Assembly (NCBI GenBank): GCA_903870275.1
Contig: CAIQCK010000075.1
Location: 1-64,000, forward strand
Reading direction: 5' to 3'
DNA: 64,000 bases
Origin: an uncultured bacterium
GTDB taxonomy: Bacteria; Verrucomicrobiota; Verrucomicrobiia; CAIQCK01
This document shows positions 33,568 to 41,645 of the stretch, piece after piece (position 1 is the stretch's first letter; the number at the start of each line of letters is the position of its first letter). Position numbers and translations under genes: made by a program. Below the pieces are notes generated by a model. That model searched no databases, had not been told where the DNA came from, and was given only the letters and a program-made list of their open reading frames with translations.

Positions 33568-34875
33568 TCACTCTTGATTCTTCTTCTTTTTCTTTCCGGC
33601 CTTGCCCTTCTTCTCGTCGGGCGGCGTGGTTTTGCCGGTGGAGGGGCTGAGTTTATCGAGCACGGCTTGCAACCGCGCGCGGGCGGCGGTGGCGGCCTCG
33701 TCCTTCGAGTCGAAGGCGACCGCCTTTTCCACGAACGGCGCCTCGTTCATATCGAACAACTCGCCGCTTTGCGTGAGCTTGAAGCCCTGTTCGCGGACAT
33801 ACCATTTCGCGCCGAGCTGGACGTAAACCCAATCGCGCGGCGCGCCTTTCTCGCCGCGCAACTGCGCCGCAAAGCTATGGCCGTCGAGCGTCACGCCCTC
33901 GGGCAACTGCGCGCCCCCCAGCTCGGCAAACGTCGTAAAGAAATCGCTGAAATCCACGAGATCGTTCAGGACTTTCCCGGCGGGTGTCACGCCTTTCCAG
34001 TTGGCGATGAGCGGCACGCGGCTGCCGCCTTCGAGCATGGTGCCTTTCATGCCGCTGATCTTGCGGCCGTTGACCGTCGCGGTTTCCGCGCCAAAGTGTG
34101 CCGTGCCGTTGTCGCCGGCGAACAAAACCACCGTCTTCTCGCGTAGTTGCAGCCGGTCAAGTTCGCCCATGAGCTTGCCGACGAGCTTGTCCATGTAAAC
34201 GACGTTGTCAGCGTAGAGCTGGTCCTTGTCCGCTCCGGGCTTGCTGTCGGGCGTGCGCAGAATTTTACCGTGGATGTGCGACATCGGGTAATAAACAAAG
34301 AACGGCTGGTCCTTGTGCTGCGTGATGAAGTTCACGAGAAACTCATGCATCAGGTCGGGCAGGTATTTCCCTTCGGGCAACTCCACCTCCTTGTGGTTGA
34401 CGGTATAGCTCGTGAGCTGCTCGCGCCAATACTTGCCGCTGCCGCGAAAAACAAGATATTCGTCGAACCCCCACTCGCCGGGGCCGAACGACATCTGGCC
34501 CCATTTGCCGACGCTGGCGGTGACGTAGCCAGCTTTTTTCATAACCGTGGGAATCATGATCTCCTTGCCCGGCTGGAGTGCGTCGTGGTCGTGGTTGGTG
34601 AGAAGACCGGTGCGGTACGGATAGCGCCCCGTCAGCGTCAGGCTGCGCGACGGCCCGCACAACGGCATGGCGTAGCATTGTGTGAAGCGGAGGCCCGATT
34701 GCGCCAGCGAATCAATGTGCGGCGTCTTGAACGGCCCGCCACAGCAACCGATGTCGCCGAGTCCGACGTCGTCGGAGAGGACCATGATGATGTTGGGCTT
34801 CTGTGGATCCGCGGCGCCGGCGGACCCCAAAACACACAGAAGGCACGGAAGGAGGAGTTGGACGATTCGTTTCAT
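33568..34875 (-). CDS. Secreted Cys-type sulfatase
   Basis: This 435-residue formylglycine-dependent sulfatase is exported by a signal peptide (MKRIVQLLLPCLLCVLGSAGA). The metal-binding start NIIMVLSDDVGLGD and the activation motif LCGPSRSLTLTGRYP (Cys73, CxPSR) are present. VLFAGDNGTAHFGAET supplies the second metal ligand region. It ends in a very lysine-rich tail (KKGKAGKKKKKNQ), which is unusual. The cysteine must be converted to formylglycine, and no maturase of the FGE type is in the window. The start at 34875 is set by the signal peptide. It is flanked by direct repeats and is probably monocistronic. Confidence 0.92.
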   Translation of the reverse strand: MKRIVQLLLPCLLCVLGSAGAADPQKPNIIMVLSDDVGLGDIGCCGGPFKTPHIDSLAQSGLRFTQCYAMPLCGPSRSLTLTGRYPYRTGLLTNHDHDALQPGKEIMIPTVMKKAGYVTASVGKWGQMSFGPGEWGFDEYLVFRGSGKYWREQLTSYTVNHKEVELPEGKYLPDLMHEFLVNFITQHKDQPFFVYYPMSHIHGKILRTPDSKPGADKDQLYADNVVYMDKLVGKLMGELDRLQLREKTVVLFAGDNGTAHFGAETATVNGRKISGMKGTMLEGGSRVPLIANWKGVTPAGKVLNDLVDFSDFFTTFAELGGAQLPEGVTLDGHSFAAQLRGEKGAPRDWVYVQLGAKWYVREQGFKLTQSGELFDMNEAPFVEKAVAFDSKDEAATAARARLQAVLDKLSPSTGKTTPPDEKKGKAGKKKKKNQE

Positions 34876-34969
34876 GATTTCCAAGGACGCTCGTTGAATG
34901 TGGTGTTCGCGTTCGTGATGCATTCAACACCAGCGCCGGGTTTTGGTTTCGCGGTCGGCGCGTTTTGCA

Positions 34970-35075
34970 GGAATAATTTCAGCCGCGTAGCGGCGCAAGA
35001 CAGTAGCCCACGGCGCCAGCCGTGGGTTTCGTGAAGTAGAATAATCAAGCCCCGGACGGGGCGAAAGAAATGCGC
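34970..35075 (+). repeat. About 100-base dispersed repeat, copy 2
   Basis: This is the same orientation and architecture as 33279-33382: CAGCCGCGTAGCGGCGCAAG, the hairpin CCCACGGCGCCAGCCGTGGG, then AGCCCCGGACGGGGCGAAAG. It lies just upstream of the sulfatase start. Confidence 0.8.
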
Positions 35076-35117
35076 GGCATGTTCTGTCGCCCCGTTCCGC
35101 CAAGAGCTTTATCCGAA

Positions 35118-35522
35118 CTATTCCTTCATTAAATCGTCCATCAGCGTGTTGACACACTGCATTCGAGTCGCAAGCTCAACCTGTTTCGGATGGAGCCTTG
35201 TCCAGCGTCGAAGCAAGAGAAACGAAATGAAAAGACTAACAAGATAAACGGATGCACCGATTCCAAGGGCGCCTAGAAAACTAATTGTCCACCAATAAGC
35301 GAAGCACACACTGCCTAGCAGCGACAACGAAGACATATACAGATTGGTTAGAACGCGCTGCGTGAGCCACAAAGGAAACACATCTAATGGCCAAACACAA
35401 TTGCCGTTAGGCTCTTTCCAACAAACTGCCTCAGAAATACCGTGCATATACATGCTGTAAGTCAACAGGATCGTCGGCACGCTTGCAGCCACTGTCCAAA
35501 ACGCTATTTCACCCAATGACAT
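35118..35522 (-). CDS. Small multi-pass membrane protein, unknown
   Basis: This 134-residue protein has three or four hydrophobic segments (FWTVAASVPTILLTYSMYM, LYMSSLSLLGSVCFAYWW, FLGALGIGASVYLVSLFISF) and a polar C-terminus. AAAGGA stands seven bases before the ATG at 35522; the longer frame to 35594 has no site. Codon use and GC are lower than the neighbours, which suggests acquisition. No family is recognised. Confidence 0.65.
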   Translation of the reverse strand: MSLGEIAFWTVAASVPTILLTYSMYMHGISEAVCWKEPNGNCVWPLDVFPLWLTQRVLTNLYMSSLSLLGSVCFAYWWTISFLGALGIGASVYLVSLFISFLLLRRWTRLHPKQVELATRMQCVNTLMDDLMKE

Positions 35523-35706
35523 TCCGGTCCTTTCTAAGCTGTCGTAGTCAAGAAACAGCCGTAAACCAGAGAATGCTCCTTGCTGACTTTTCAAAGCAAC
35601 TGAAATCTATACCGCATTAAGTCGCTAACGTTCCCGGCTTGACGTTGCAGCCGACTTGGCTGAAGCTCGGCGCACCGAAACACAATCCATGCAGTCGAAC
35701 AACTCT

Positions 35707-36171
35707 ATGAAACACATTTTGATCCTGACACTCGCTCTCGGCTTGGTCGCAGGTTGCGGCGTGAAAGAAGAACCGGCGGTTGTGGACAATACGCCCGGCG
35801 GCCAGTTTCTCGCGGAGAACGCGAAGAAGGATGGCGTGAAGACGACGGCCAGCGGCCTGCAATACCTGGTGATCAAGTCCGGCACGGGCGCGACGCCGAA
35901 ACTATCGGACGGGGTGAAGGTGCATTATCACGGCACGCTGATCAACGGGACAGTTTTTGACAGTTCGGTGGAGCGCGGCCAGCCAATCTCATTCCCGGTC
36001 GGCGGCGTGATCCCCGGATGGACCGAGGCGTTGCAATTGATGAAGGTAGGCGACAAGTGGAAGTTGTTCATCCCGGCCAAGCTGGCCTACGGCGAGCAAA
36101 GCCCCAGCCCCGCGATTCCGCCCAACAGCGTCCTGATCTTCGAGGTGGAACTGCTCGGCATCGAGCAGTGA
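35707..36171 (+). CDS. FKBP-type peptidyl-prolyl isomerase lipoprotein
   Basis: This 154-residue lipoprotein has the lipobox LVAGC after a short hydrophobic leader (MKHILILTLALG). An N-terminal linker is followed by a complete FKBP domain: VKVHYHGTLINGTVFDSS, GGVIPGWTEALQLMKVG and IPAKLAYGEQSPSPAIPPNS. It should catalyse proline isomerisation during folding of exported proteins, like FkpA/Mip but without the long dimerising helix. The start at 35707 gives a normal leader; 35689 is an alternative. Confidence 0.92.
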   Translation: MKHILILTLALGLVAGCGVKEEPAVVDNTPGGQFLAENAKKDGVKTTASGLQYLVIKSGTGATPKLSDGVKVHYHGTLINGTVFDSSVERGQPISFPVGGVIPGWTEALQLMKVGDKWKLFIPAKLAYGEQSPSPAIPPNSVLIFEVELLGIEQ

Positions 36172-36191
36172 GGCGGATGGAAATCCATTGC

Positions 36192-36269
36192 GGTGGGGCG
36201 AGACTCTGTCGAGCCTCCTCTCAAATTGCATTTGGCGGGCGCGGAGGCTCGACGGAGTCTCGCCCCACC
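36192..36269. repeat. 24-bp inverted repeat (hairpin element copy 2)
   Basis: The arms 36192-36215 and 36246-36269 match the arms of the element at 768-835 with one base changed. The loop (30 bases) differs in sequence and length. It lies 20 bases after the FKBP gene and 23 bases before the DUF2132 gene, so it may also terminate or insulate transcription. Confidence 0.8.
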
Positions 36270-36292
36270 ATTACCTTCCCGAATAGAACACT

Positions 36293-36583
36293 GTGAATTC
36301 GCAACCGCCATCGCCACGTCCGCATCCGCATGATCCGTTGCACGGGGTGACGCTGGAGAGCATCATCAAGCAACTGGTGGTGTGGTATGGTTGGAAGCGG
36401 ATGGCGGATCGCATCCCGATCCGGTGTTTCATGTTTGAGCCGACCGTGAATTCCAGCCTCAAGTTTCTACGGAAGAACCCCTGGGCGCGCCAGAAGGTGG
36501 AGCAGATGTTCGTCGCGGGAGAAATGAAGAGACGCCGGGAATCGGCTGGCCGGACCGCAGAAGCAAAAAGCCACCGCCAGTAA
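36293..36583 (+). CDS. DUF2132/VF530-family small protein
   Basis: This 96-residue protein has the VF530 pattern DPLHGVTLESIIKQLVVWYGW, then IPIRCFMFEPTVNSSLKFLRKNPWAR. VF530 proteins are small helical proteins that have been suggested to bind nucleic acid. The N-terminal 15 residues are proline/histidine-rich and the tail is very basic. The start is GTG at 36293, directly after the hairpin element. Confidence 0.85.
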   Translation: MNSQPPSPRPHPHDPLHGVTLESIIKQLVVWYGWKRMADRIPIRCFMFEPTVNSSLKFLRKNPWARQKVEQMFVAGEMKRRRESAGRTAEAKSHRQ

Positions 36584-36655
36584 ACGCGGACGGCGGGGAA
36601 AGATTGGGGACAAACCACGAAATGCACGAAATGACACGAAACCGGCGGACGGAAT

Positions 36656-36714
36656 AACAGGGAAGGCGGGAAGACGCGAAGTTTGCCGCTTCCCGCCTTC
36701 CCGCCTTCCCTGTT
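36656..36714. repeat. Inverted repeat upstream of pseudouridine synthase gene
   Basis: AACAGGGAAGGCGGGAAG (36656-36673) pairs with CTTCCCGCCTTCCCTGTT (36697-36714). The intervening bases carry an extra CTTCCCGC unit that allows slipped pairing. A related half-copy is seen near 32788. It is part of the 200-base leader region of the downstream gene. Confidence 0.65.
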
Positions 36715-36789
36715 TAATCTCCCCATTCCGCTTTTTGCGCATTTAGTGCATTCCGTGGTTAACGAAAATGCCGTAGAGTATTTCGTCTG

Positions 36790-37812
36790 ATGACTGAAGA
36801 CATGACAGAAACTAAAAGCGCACCGCTGTTGGAGTGGCTCCTGCGGCAGCACCCGGACACGCCGAAGACCCGCGCCAAGCAATGGATCGCGGCGGGACGG
36901 GTCAGCGTCAATGGCGTTGTCATCCGCAAGCCGCATCAAGTCATCCCGGACCCCGGCGAGACACTGGAACTGGGCGGACGCCGCGCCAGCACGCTGGATT
37001 GCGGCACCGGCTGGCAGATTCATCCGCGCGTTTCACTGCTCTATCTGGACACCGCGCTCGCCATCGTCAACAAAGGGCCGGGCCTCATCTCAGTGCCCGC
37101 GCCGAATTGCGATCTCTCCGCGCTGAGCATTCTCGCCGACTTTCTGGTGGGCAAACTGCGGGCGCAGGACCGCGGCGTCGCCGGGAGGACATTGCCGCCC
37201 GCATATCGCAAGCTCGAACCCCTGCCCGTCCATCGCCTCGACCAGCACACGAGCGGCGTCTTCTGCATTGCGACAAGTCCCGCCGCGCGGCATCACCTCA
37301 TCGAGCAGCTCAAGGCGCACACGATGAAGCGGGAATACGTGGCCTTTGTGGAGGGACGCGCGCGCGAGCCGCAAGGCACCTGGCGGCAATGGCTGAAATT
37401 GAGCGAGGACGAACTGCGGCAACAGGTCATTCCCGAAACGGCGGCCAAAGCCACGGACTCTGGAGCGTTGGAAGCCATCACGCATTACGAAGTCATCGCC
37501 GAGTATCCGCTCCGGGGCGGGAAAGGTGTCGTGACCAAGCTGCGGCTCCGGCTGGAGACCGGCCGGAAGCATCAAATCCGCGTGCAGGCGGCACATGCCG
37601 GACTGCCCTTGATCGGCGACCGGATGTATAACCCCTCCTATCGCGGACGGGAGCACACCAGAGCGGTCATTGATTTTCCCCGCCAGGCTTTGCACGCCGA
37701 AATTCTCAGTCTCGAACACCCGGCCCAGCCCGGCAAGCGCATGACATGGACCGCGGAGTTGCCCAAGGATCTTCGCCAACTGGAGATGGCCTTGCGCTCG
37801 CGGCAGTATTAG
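36790..37812 (+). CDS. RluA-family 23S rRNA/tRNA pseudouridine synthase
   Basis: This 340-residue enzyme converts uridine to pseudouridine in structured RNA. An N-terminal S4 RNA-binding domain (TRAKQWIAAGRVSVNGVVIRK) precedes the RluA catalytic domain with HRLDQHTSGVFCIA, which contains the catalytic aspartate. LETGRKHQIRVQAAHAGLPLIGD is the conserved late motif. Either ATG at 36790 or 36802 is possible. The exact uridine target cannot be told from sequence. Confidence 0.9.
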   Translation: MTEDMTETKSAPLLEWLLRQHPDTPKTRAKQWIAAGRVSVNGVVIRKPHQVIPDPGETLELGGRRASTLDCGTGWQIHPRVSLLYLDTALAIVNKGPGLISVPAPNCDLSALSILADFLVGKLRAQDRGVAGRTLPPAYRKLEPLPVHRLDQHTSGVFCIATSPAARHHLIEQLKAHTMKREYVAFVEGRAREPQGTWRQWLKLSEDELRQQVIPETAAKATDSGALEAITHYEVIAEYPLRGGKGVVTKLRLRLETGRKHQIRVQAAHAGLPLIGDRMYNPSYRGREHTRAVIDFPRQALHAEILSLEHPAQPGKRMTWTAELPKDLRQLEMALRSRQY

Positions 37813-37841
37813 GCCGGAACTCGATTGAAGCGCACGGCCCT

Positions 37842-37916
37842 TGTAGCCGCCGATGTGAGTCGGCGGAATCGTTGAACAGGCGCAGCCTATCCGCCTCCTC
37901 ACGTCGGCGGCTACGA
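37842..37916. repeat. Inverted repeat between convergent genes
   Basis: Arms at 37842-37867 and 37890-37916 share TGTAGCCGCCGA/TCGGCGGCTACG and GTCGGCGGA/TCCGCCTCC pairing with a few mismatches. It lies just after the pseudouridine synthase stop and before the convergent VOC gene stop. A related fragment occurs near 58020. Confidence 0.65.
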
Positions 37917-37918
37917 GG

Positions 37919-38380
37919 CTAATGCCATTCCTGCAACTCGATGAGGTTCCCCTCGGGGTCGCAAACGTAGATCACGGTCAGCTTTCCCTCGCCGGGAATA
38001 TCCAGCGTCACGAGCTGGCTGAAATCCCTGCCGCCCCACGCTTGAATCTCCTTTCGCTTTGCTTCGACATCGGGCACCACAAACGCCAGATGCGTGAAGC
38101 CAACACGCATCACCGACGGCAGCGGCGCGGGGTCGTTCTTGTGGAACTGGAAGATTTCAATCGTGGGGCCGTTCTGGCCGTAACCGGGCAACCGCAGATG
38201 CTGCCCTTGGACGCGGCTGTCTTTGACGCCGGTGAGCGCATCCAACTCCGGCCCTTTGCGGTCGCGCTCGCCGCCGACCGGCACGCAGCCGAACACCTCG
38301 CCATAAAACTTCGCCATCTTTCGCCAGTCATTGGCAATGAGGCTGGTGTGCGCGTAGCGAATGGTTGAGTTGGTTGTCAT
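37919..38380 (-). CDS. VOC-family protein
   Basis: This 153-residue glyoxalase-fold protein has IRYAHTSLIANDWRKMAKFYGEVFG at the start (first metal ligand His), GFTHLAFVVPDVE (second His) and CDPEGNLIELQEWH (Glu ligand), as in the vicinal-oxygen-chelate superfamily. The substrate is unknown. AGGAG is six bases before the ATG at 38380. It lies 20 bases downstream of the GH99-like gene and may belong to the same leftward transcript. Confidence 0.85.
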   Translation of the reverse strand: MTTNSTIRYAHTSLIANDWRKMAKFYGEVFGCVPVGGERDRKGPELDALTGVKDSRVQGQHLRLPGYGQNGPTIEIFQFHKNDPAPLPSVMRVGFTHLAFVVPDVEAKRKEIQAWGGRDFSQLVTLDIPGEGKLTVIYVCDPEGNLIELQEWH

Positions 38381-38400
38381 TGCTCTCCTCGCTGCCCTAT

Positions 38401-39708
38401 TCACCGCTCCGGCGGGCGGGCGCTGATGGGAATCTCGCCGCGGAGAAGCTTTCCGCCGAGACCCGTGAGGCGCAAGTAGAAATCACCCGGCAGTCCCTCG
38501 AAGGTCACAAACTTCGATTCGCCGCCGGGCGGCACGTCGTTGGTGCATTTGAAGATGGCCGTGCCCTCGTCCACCTCGTCGAACATGGCGACGTAAATCA
38601 TCGAAGCGCCCGCGCGTTTCGTTTCGCAGAATTGCGACCAGAGAAACTGTCCCTTCAATCGCGGAATCTGGTCGGACGGCGCGCCATACATGTTGTGCCA
38701 ACTGAAACCTGGGAAGACCACCGGCAGATAATCCAGTCCTTGCTCCTGGCACCACGCCATGTCGGGTTTCAACAGCCGCTCCCCGTGGCGCGCGACTCCC
38801 TCAAGGTTGCCGTAGCGGCCAACGGTCCACGGGCTGACGATGTCCGCCAGTTTGCAGACTTCATGCAGCGCCGGATCGTTCACCGCGTCGCCCTTCAATT
38901 CGCGCCAGTGCGCCGGCACGCCAAGCATAACCGTGCAACCGCCGGCCTCGGGATCGTTCTTCAGAAACTTGACCAATCGCCGGCAGTCCTCGACCGTGTA
39001 AGCCCGCCCGTCGCTGAATCCAACGCCCCACAGCACCACCACGGGCTTGCCGCGATGGCGCAGATACGCCGGGTCTTCCCCGATGCGCATCCGCGAGCGC
39101 AGCATGCGCCAGTCGTCCATGACTTCGCCGACGCGGTCCGGGCGAAGGCCGCTGAGGTCATACATGACCGCGTAGGCGCGGCCGTTGCGATTCGCGCCCT
39201 CGCGGCAATGCGCCAGCACGGTGTTGTTGTGCCGCAGCAACCGCGGATCGTGAATCCCACTCACAAACCGCTGCACAAACGCGCCGTCAATGCCGTAGTC
39301 TCGCATCCACTGGAAATGCCGCAGCACGGTCGGTTGCTTGAACGAACTGAAGACCTCGGCCACGCGGCCGTCGGCGTGTTTGAACCCGGTGGCGAACCGT
39401 TCGTCGGGGGCGAGTTCCGACACGTCGGGCCAGAAGTCAAACTTGGCGTTGCCGTCGGCCAGCGGACCGTGGTGCTTAGTCCAGTGAACCCACCCGCGCT
39501 CCGCGCCGTCGCCTTCGGCGTTGAACCAGCCTTGATAACCACACATCACCTTGCCCGTGAGAGTGCTCGTGTCCACACCGCGAACAGACGGGCCGGTGTA
39601 AGGCTTGAGCGTTTCGTCGAGAACGGCCTCGCGCGTAAGGCGCGGCGCGTCCGCCGCCTGCGCAACGGCCGCAAGACATGCCGCAAGAACCAGTGCAAAT
39701 GACTTCAT
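38401..39708 (-). CDS. Secreted GH99/GH71-like protein
   Basis: This 435-residue exported protein has a signal peptide (MKSFALVLAACLAAVAQAAD). The region VMCGYQGWFNAEGDGAERGW, then HFQWMRDYGIDGAFVQRF and IYVAMFDEVDEGTAIFK, marks the GH71/GH99-like TIM-barrel group annotated as xylosidase/arabinosidase-like in bacteria. A clear paralog is at 53300-54574. The ATG at 39708 is preferred to the GTG at 39711; GAGG precedes it. It follows the isomerase gene by 10 bases. Confidence 0.85.
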   Translation of the reverse strand: MKSFALVLAACLAAVAQAADAPRLTREAVLDETLKPYTGPSVRGVDTSTLTGKVMCGYQGWFNAEGDGAERGWVHWTKHHGPLADGNAKFDFWPDVSELAPDERFATGFKHADGRVAEVFSSFKQPTVLRHFQWMRDYGIDGAFVQRFVSGIHDPRLLRHNNTVLAHCREGANRNGRAYAVMYDLSGLRPDRVGEVMDDWRMLRSRMRIGEDPAYLRHRGKPVVVLWGVGFSDGRAYTVEDCRRLVKFLKNDPEAGGCTVMLGVPAHWRELKGDAVNDPALHEVCKLADIVSPWTVGRYGNLEGVARHGERLLKPDMAWCQEQGLDYLPVVFPGFSWHNMYGAPSDQIPRLKGQFLWSQFCETKRAGASMIYVAMFDEVDEGTAIFKCTNDVPPGGESKFVTFEGLPGDFYLRLTGLGGKLLRGEIPISARPPER

Positions 39709-39718
39709 CACCCCAACC

Positions 39719-40573
39719 TCACGCTTTCAACACGCCTTGCAGATGCTTGAGGCTGCGCTCGGCTTGTTCGACCGTGCCGCACTCGACGGAGAAGATGAGG
39801 TCGCGTTTCAGCGGTCGGCAGATCTTCGCGATTTTCGCCCAGTCAATCACGCCGTCGCCGCAGGCACAGCCGACGGCGGTGCCCGCCACCTTGCCGCGCT
39901 CGGCATCGCTCTGGGCCACGGTGATGTCCTTGGCGTGGAGATGAACCAGCTTGTCCTTCACCGCGCGCAGGAACTCATACGGGTCCTCACCGGAGAGGTA
40001 GGAGTTGCCGGTGTCGAAGTTTACGCGCAGCCACGGCGAATCATTCAGCTCCAGGATGCGCAACATGCTCTTCGCGTGCGACGTGTAAGGCCCGTGCGGC
40101 TCCACGCCGAGATAGACGCCGTTGTCCTCGCAGCACTCCATGATCGGGCGGAGGTTCATCTTCATCACCGCGTAGGCTTCCTTGGACTTCATCCATTTCG
40201 GCGGATACATCGTCTCGCAGATTTGCACCACCGGCACGGTGTCGAACAGGCCGCGGTCGGCCAGCGCGCGGGCATACATGATGCCCTGGCGCGCATACTC
40301 GACGCCGATGCGCGTGTCGAGCAGGTCGGAGTGAGAACTGACGCCGGAAATCTTCAGCTTCTGCTCGCGGCAGAAGTCCTTGAAGTATTCCGGGTCGGTG
40401 TCGAGCGACTGGAGGTGGCAATAGCCGGCGTTACTGAGCAGGCACGTGCCCATCAGAAAGCACGGCTCGATGTAACGATAGCCGATCTCCGCCGCCTTCT
40501 TCGCGCCCCACTCGAACGACTTGTCCGCGTGCCGTACGAACTCCAAATTGATGCCGATTTTGATCTTCGCCAT
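39719..40573 (-). CDS. Sugar phosphate isomerase/epimerase (AP endonuclease family 2 fold)
   Basis: This 284-residue cytosolic TIM-barrel protein resembles xylose isomerase-like and hydroxypyruvate isomerase-like enzymes. Motifs are MAKIKIGINLEFVRHADKSFEWG, GVSSHSDLLD, VYLGVEPHGPY (metal Glu/His region), VNFDTGNSYLSGEDP (metal Asp) and LIFSVECGT (late Glu). It probably acts on a sugar or keto-sugar made by the adjacent Gfo/Idh/MocA oxidoreductases. It is in a tight leftward operon. Confidence 0.85.
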   Translation of the reverse strand: MAKIKIGINLEFVRHADKSFEWGAKKAAEIGYRYIEPCFLMGTCLLSNAGYCHLQSLDTDPEYFKDFCREQKLKISGVSSHSDLLDTRIGVEYARQGIMYARALADRGLFDTVPVVQICETMYPPKWMKSKEAYAVMKMNLRPIMECCEDNGVYLGVEPHGPYTSHAKSMLRILELNDSPWLRVNFDTGNSYLSGEDPYEFLRAVKDKLVHLHAKDITVAQSDAERGKVAGTAVGCACGDGVIDWAKIAKICRPLKRDLIFSVECGTVEQAERSLKHLQGVLKA

Positions 40574-40612
40574 AGGTCTTTCCAGTTGATGATGTTTTGT
40601 TTCGTATCGCGT

Positions 40613-41626
40613 TTACTTGCAGGCGCTGCGCAAAGTCAGCCAGCGCTGGTAAAGCTTCTCGATGTCAGCCGCACTGAGCTTGCCGTCGCAAACAGCGAAG
40701 CCGTAGCACAAGTCCAATTCCGAGCCGCACTTCAATTCCATCGGCTCCTTCCACAAATTCAGCGTCGCCGAGAGGTAAGCGAACGGCTTGCTCATCGTGA
40801 ACATCTTAGCTGGATGACGTGGATTCTTCGGGTCGTCAAACATCGCAATCGTCACCGGCATGTCCATCGTCGCCGTGGTAAGGCCAGCTCCCGACGAAAC
40901 CGCAATTGTCGGTGGCTTGATTTCCATGTCCGTCGTGTCGGCTTGCGCGGTGTAGGCGCACCATTTCGCCGCCACGAGCCGCTCGTCGCCGCGGACGGTT
41001 TCGCCCGGCTGGCCCGTGGCGTTGATGAACTCGCCAACCTTGTCCATCCCTTGCAGAAACCGCGCGCCCAAGCCGAAGTAGTGGTGGCCCGTCAGATTCA
41101 CCACCTCGCGGTTCGGCCCGGTGGACAGGCGGCTCCGCCATGTCAGCAAGGTGGCGCCTTGCTCCTGCGTGTTATGCACAAACAGGTGCCGTCGCTCACA
41201 CAGCACGACGGTCCCGTTCGTCGCTACCCAGTCGAGCCGTTGAGTAAACTGCGCGCCGTCCGCCGCTGTTGTCGGCTCGTCGAGTGCGCGCGAGAGTTGT
41301 TTGCCATTCTTCGCTGTCTCGCTCCAGAAGTCCACACCGTCGGCTTCGAGCGCGAACATGAGGCCATGGTGATGTTTGTGGTCGCTCGGCGAGTCGCGCA
41401 ACACTTGAACGCTACTGACCAGCTTCAAATTCGGCCATGGCGGCGCCCACATCCGCGAAACGTAAGGTTTGAACGGCACGTTGGCGTAGCGGTATTCGAG
41501 CAAAGGCCTGGAGAGCCGGCTGATCTTGATGGTGGTGTCGTCCTTGTCCACGATGAGCGGTTCCGCGCCTGTAGCGCAACCCGCCGCCAACGCCACCGCG
41601 AACGAGACGATGTAAATCGGTTTCAT
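40613..41626 (-). CDS. DUF6807 (PmoA-type) secreted protein
   Basis: This 337-residue exported protein has a signal/lipobox-like leader (IVSFAVALAAGCATGA). It matches the DUF6807 family that is often misannotated as methane oxygenase PmoA in verrucomicrobia and planctomycetes: RPLLEYRYANVPFKPYVSRM, SDHKHHHGLMFALEADGVDFW and GHHYFGLGARF. The His-rich HKHHHG suggests a metal or sugar site. AGGAGGAG precedes the ATG at 41626. Its neighbours suggest a role in glycan breakdown, not methane oxidation. Confidence 0.82.
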   Translation of the reverse strand: MKPIYIVSFAVALAAGCATGAEPLIVDKDDTTIKISRLSRPLLEYRYANVPFKPYVSRMWAPPWPNLKLVSSVQVLRDSPSDHKHHHGLMFALEADGVDFWSETAKNGKQLSRALDEPTTAADGAQFTQRLDWVATNGTVVLCERRHLFVHNTQEQGATLLTWRSRLSTGPNREVVNLTGHHYFGLGARFLQGMDKVGEFINATGQPGETVRGDERLVAAKWCAYTAQADTTDMEIKPPTIAVSSGAGLTTATMDMPVTIAMFDDPKNPRHPAKMFTMSKPFAYLSATLNLWKEPMELKCGSELDLCYGFAVCDGKLSAADIEKLYQRWLTLRSACK

Positions 41627-41645
41627 GCGAATCTCCTCCTCTGCT

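Noticed and set aside
36293..36583. Shadow frame after a hairpin
   Set aside because: The GTG start and short length raised doubt, but the VF530/DUF2132 pattern is clear, so the rejection was reversed and the gene kept.
40613..41626. Particulate methane monooxygenase subunit PmoA
   Set aside because: DUF6807 proteins are sometimes labelled PmoA. This one is a soluble exported protein among glycan genes, without the membrane helices of true PmoA.
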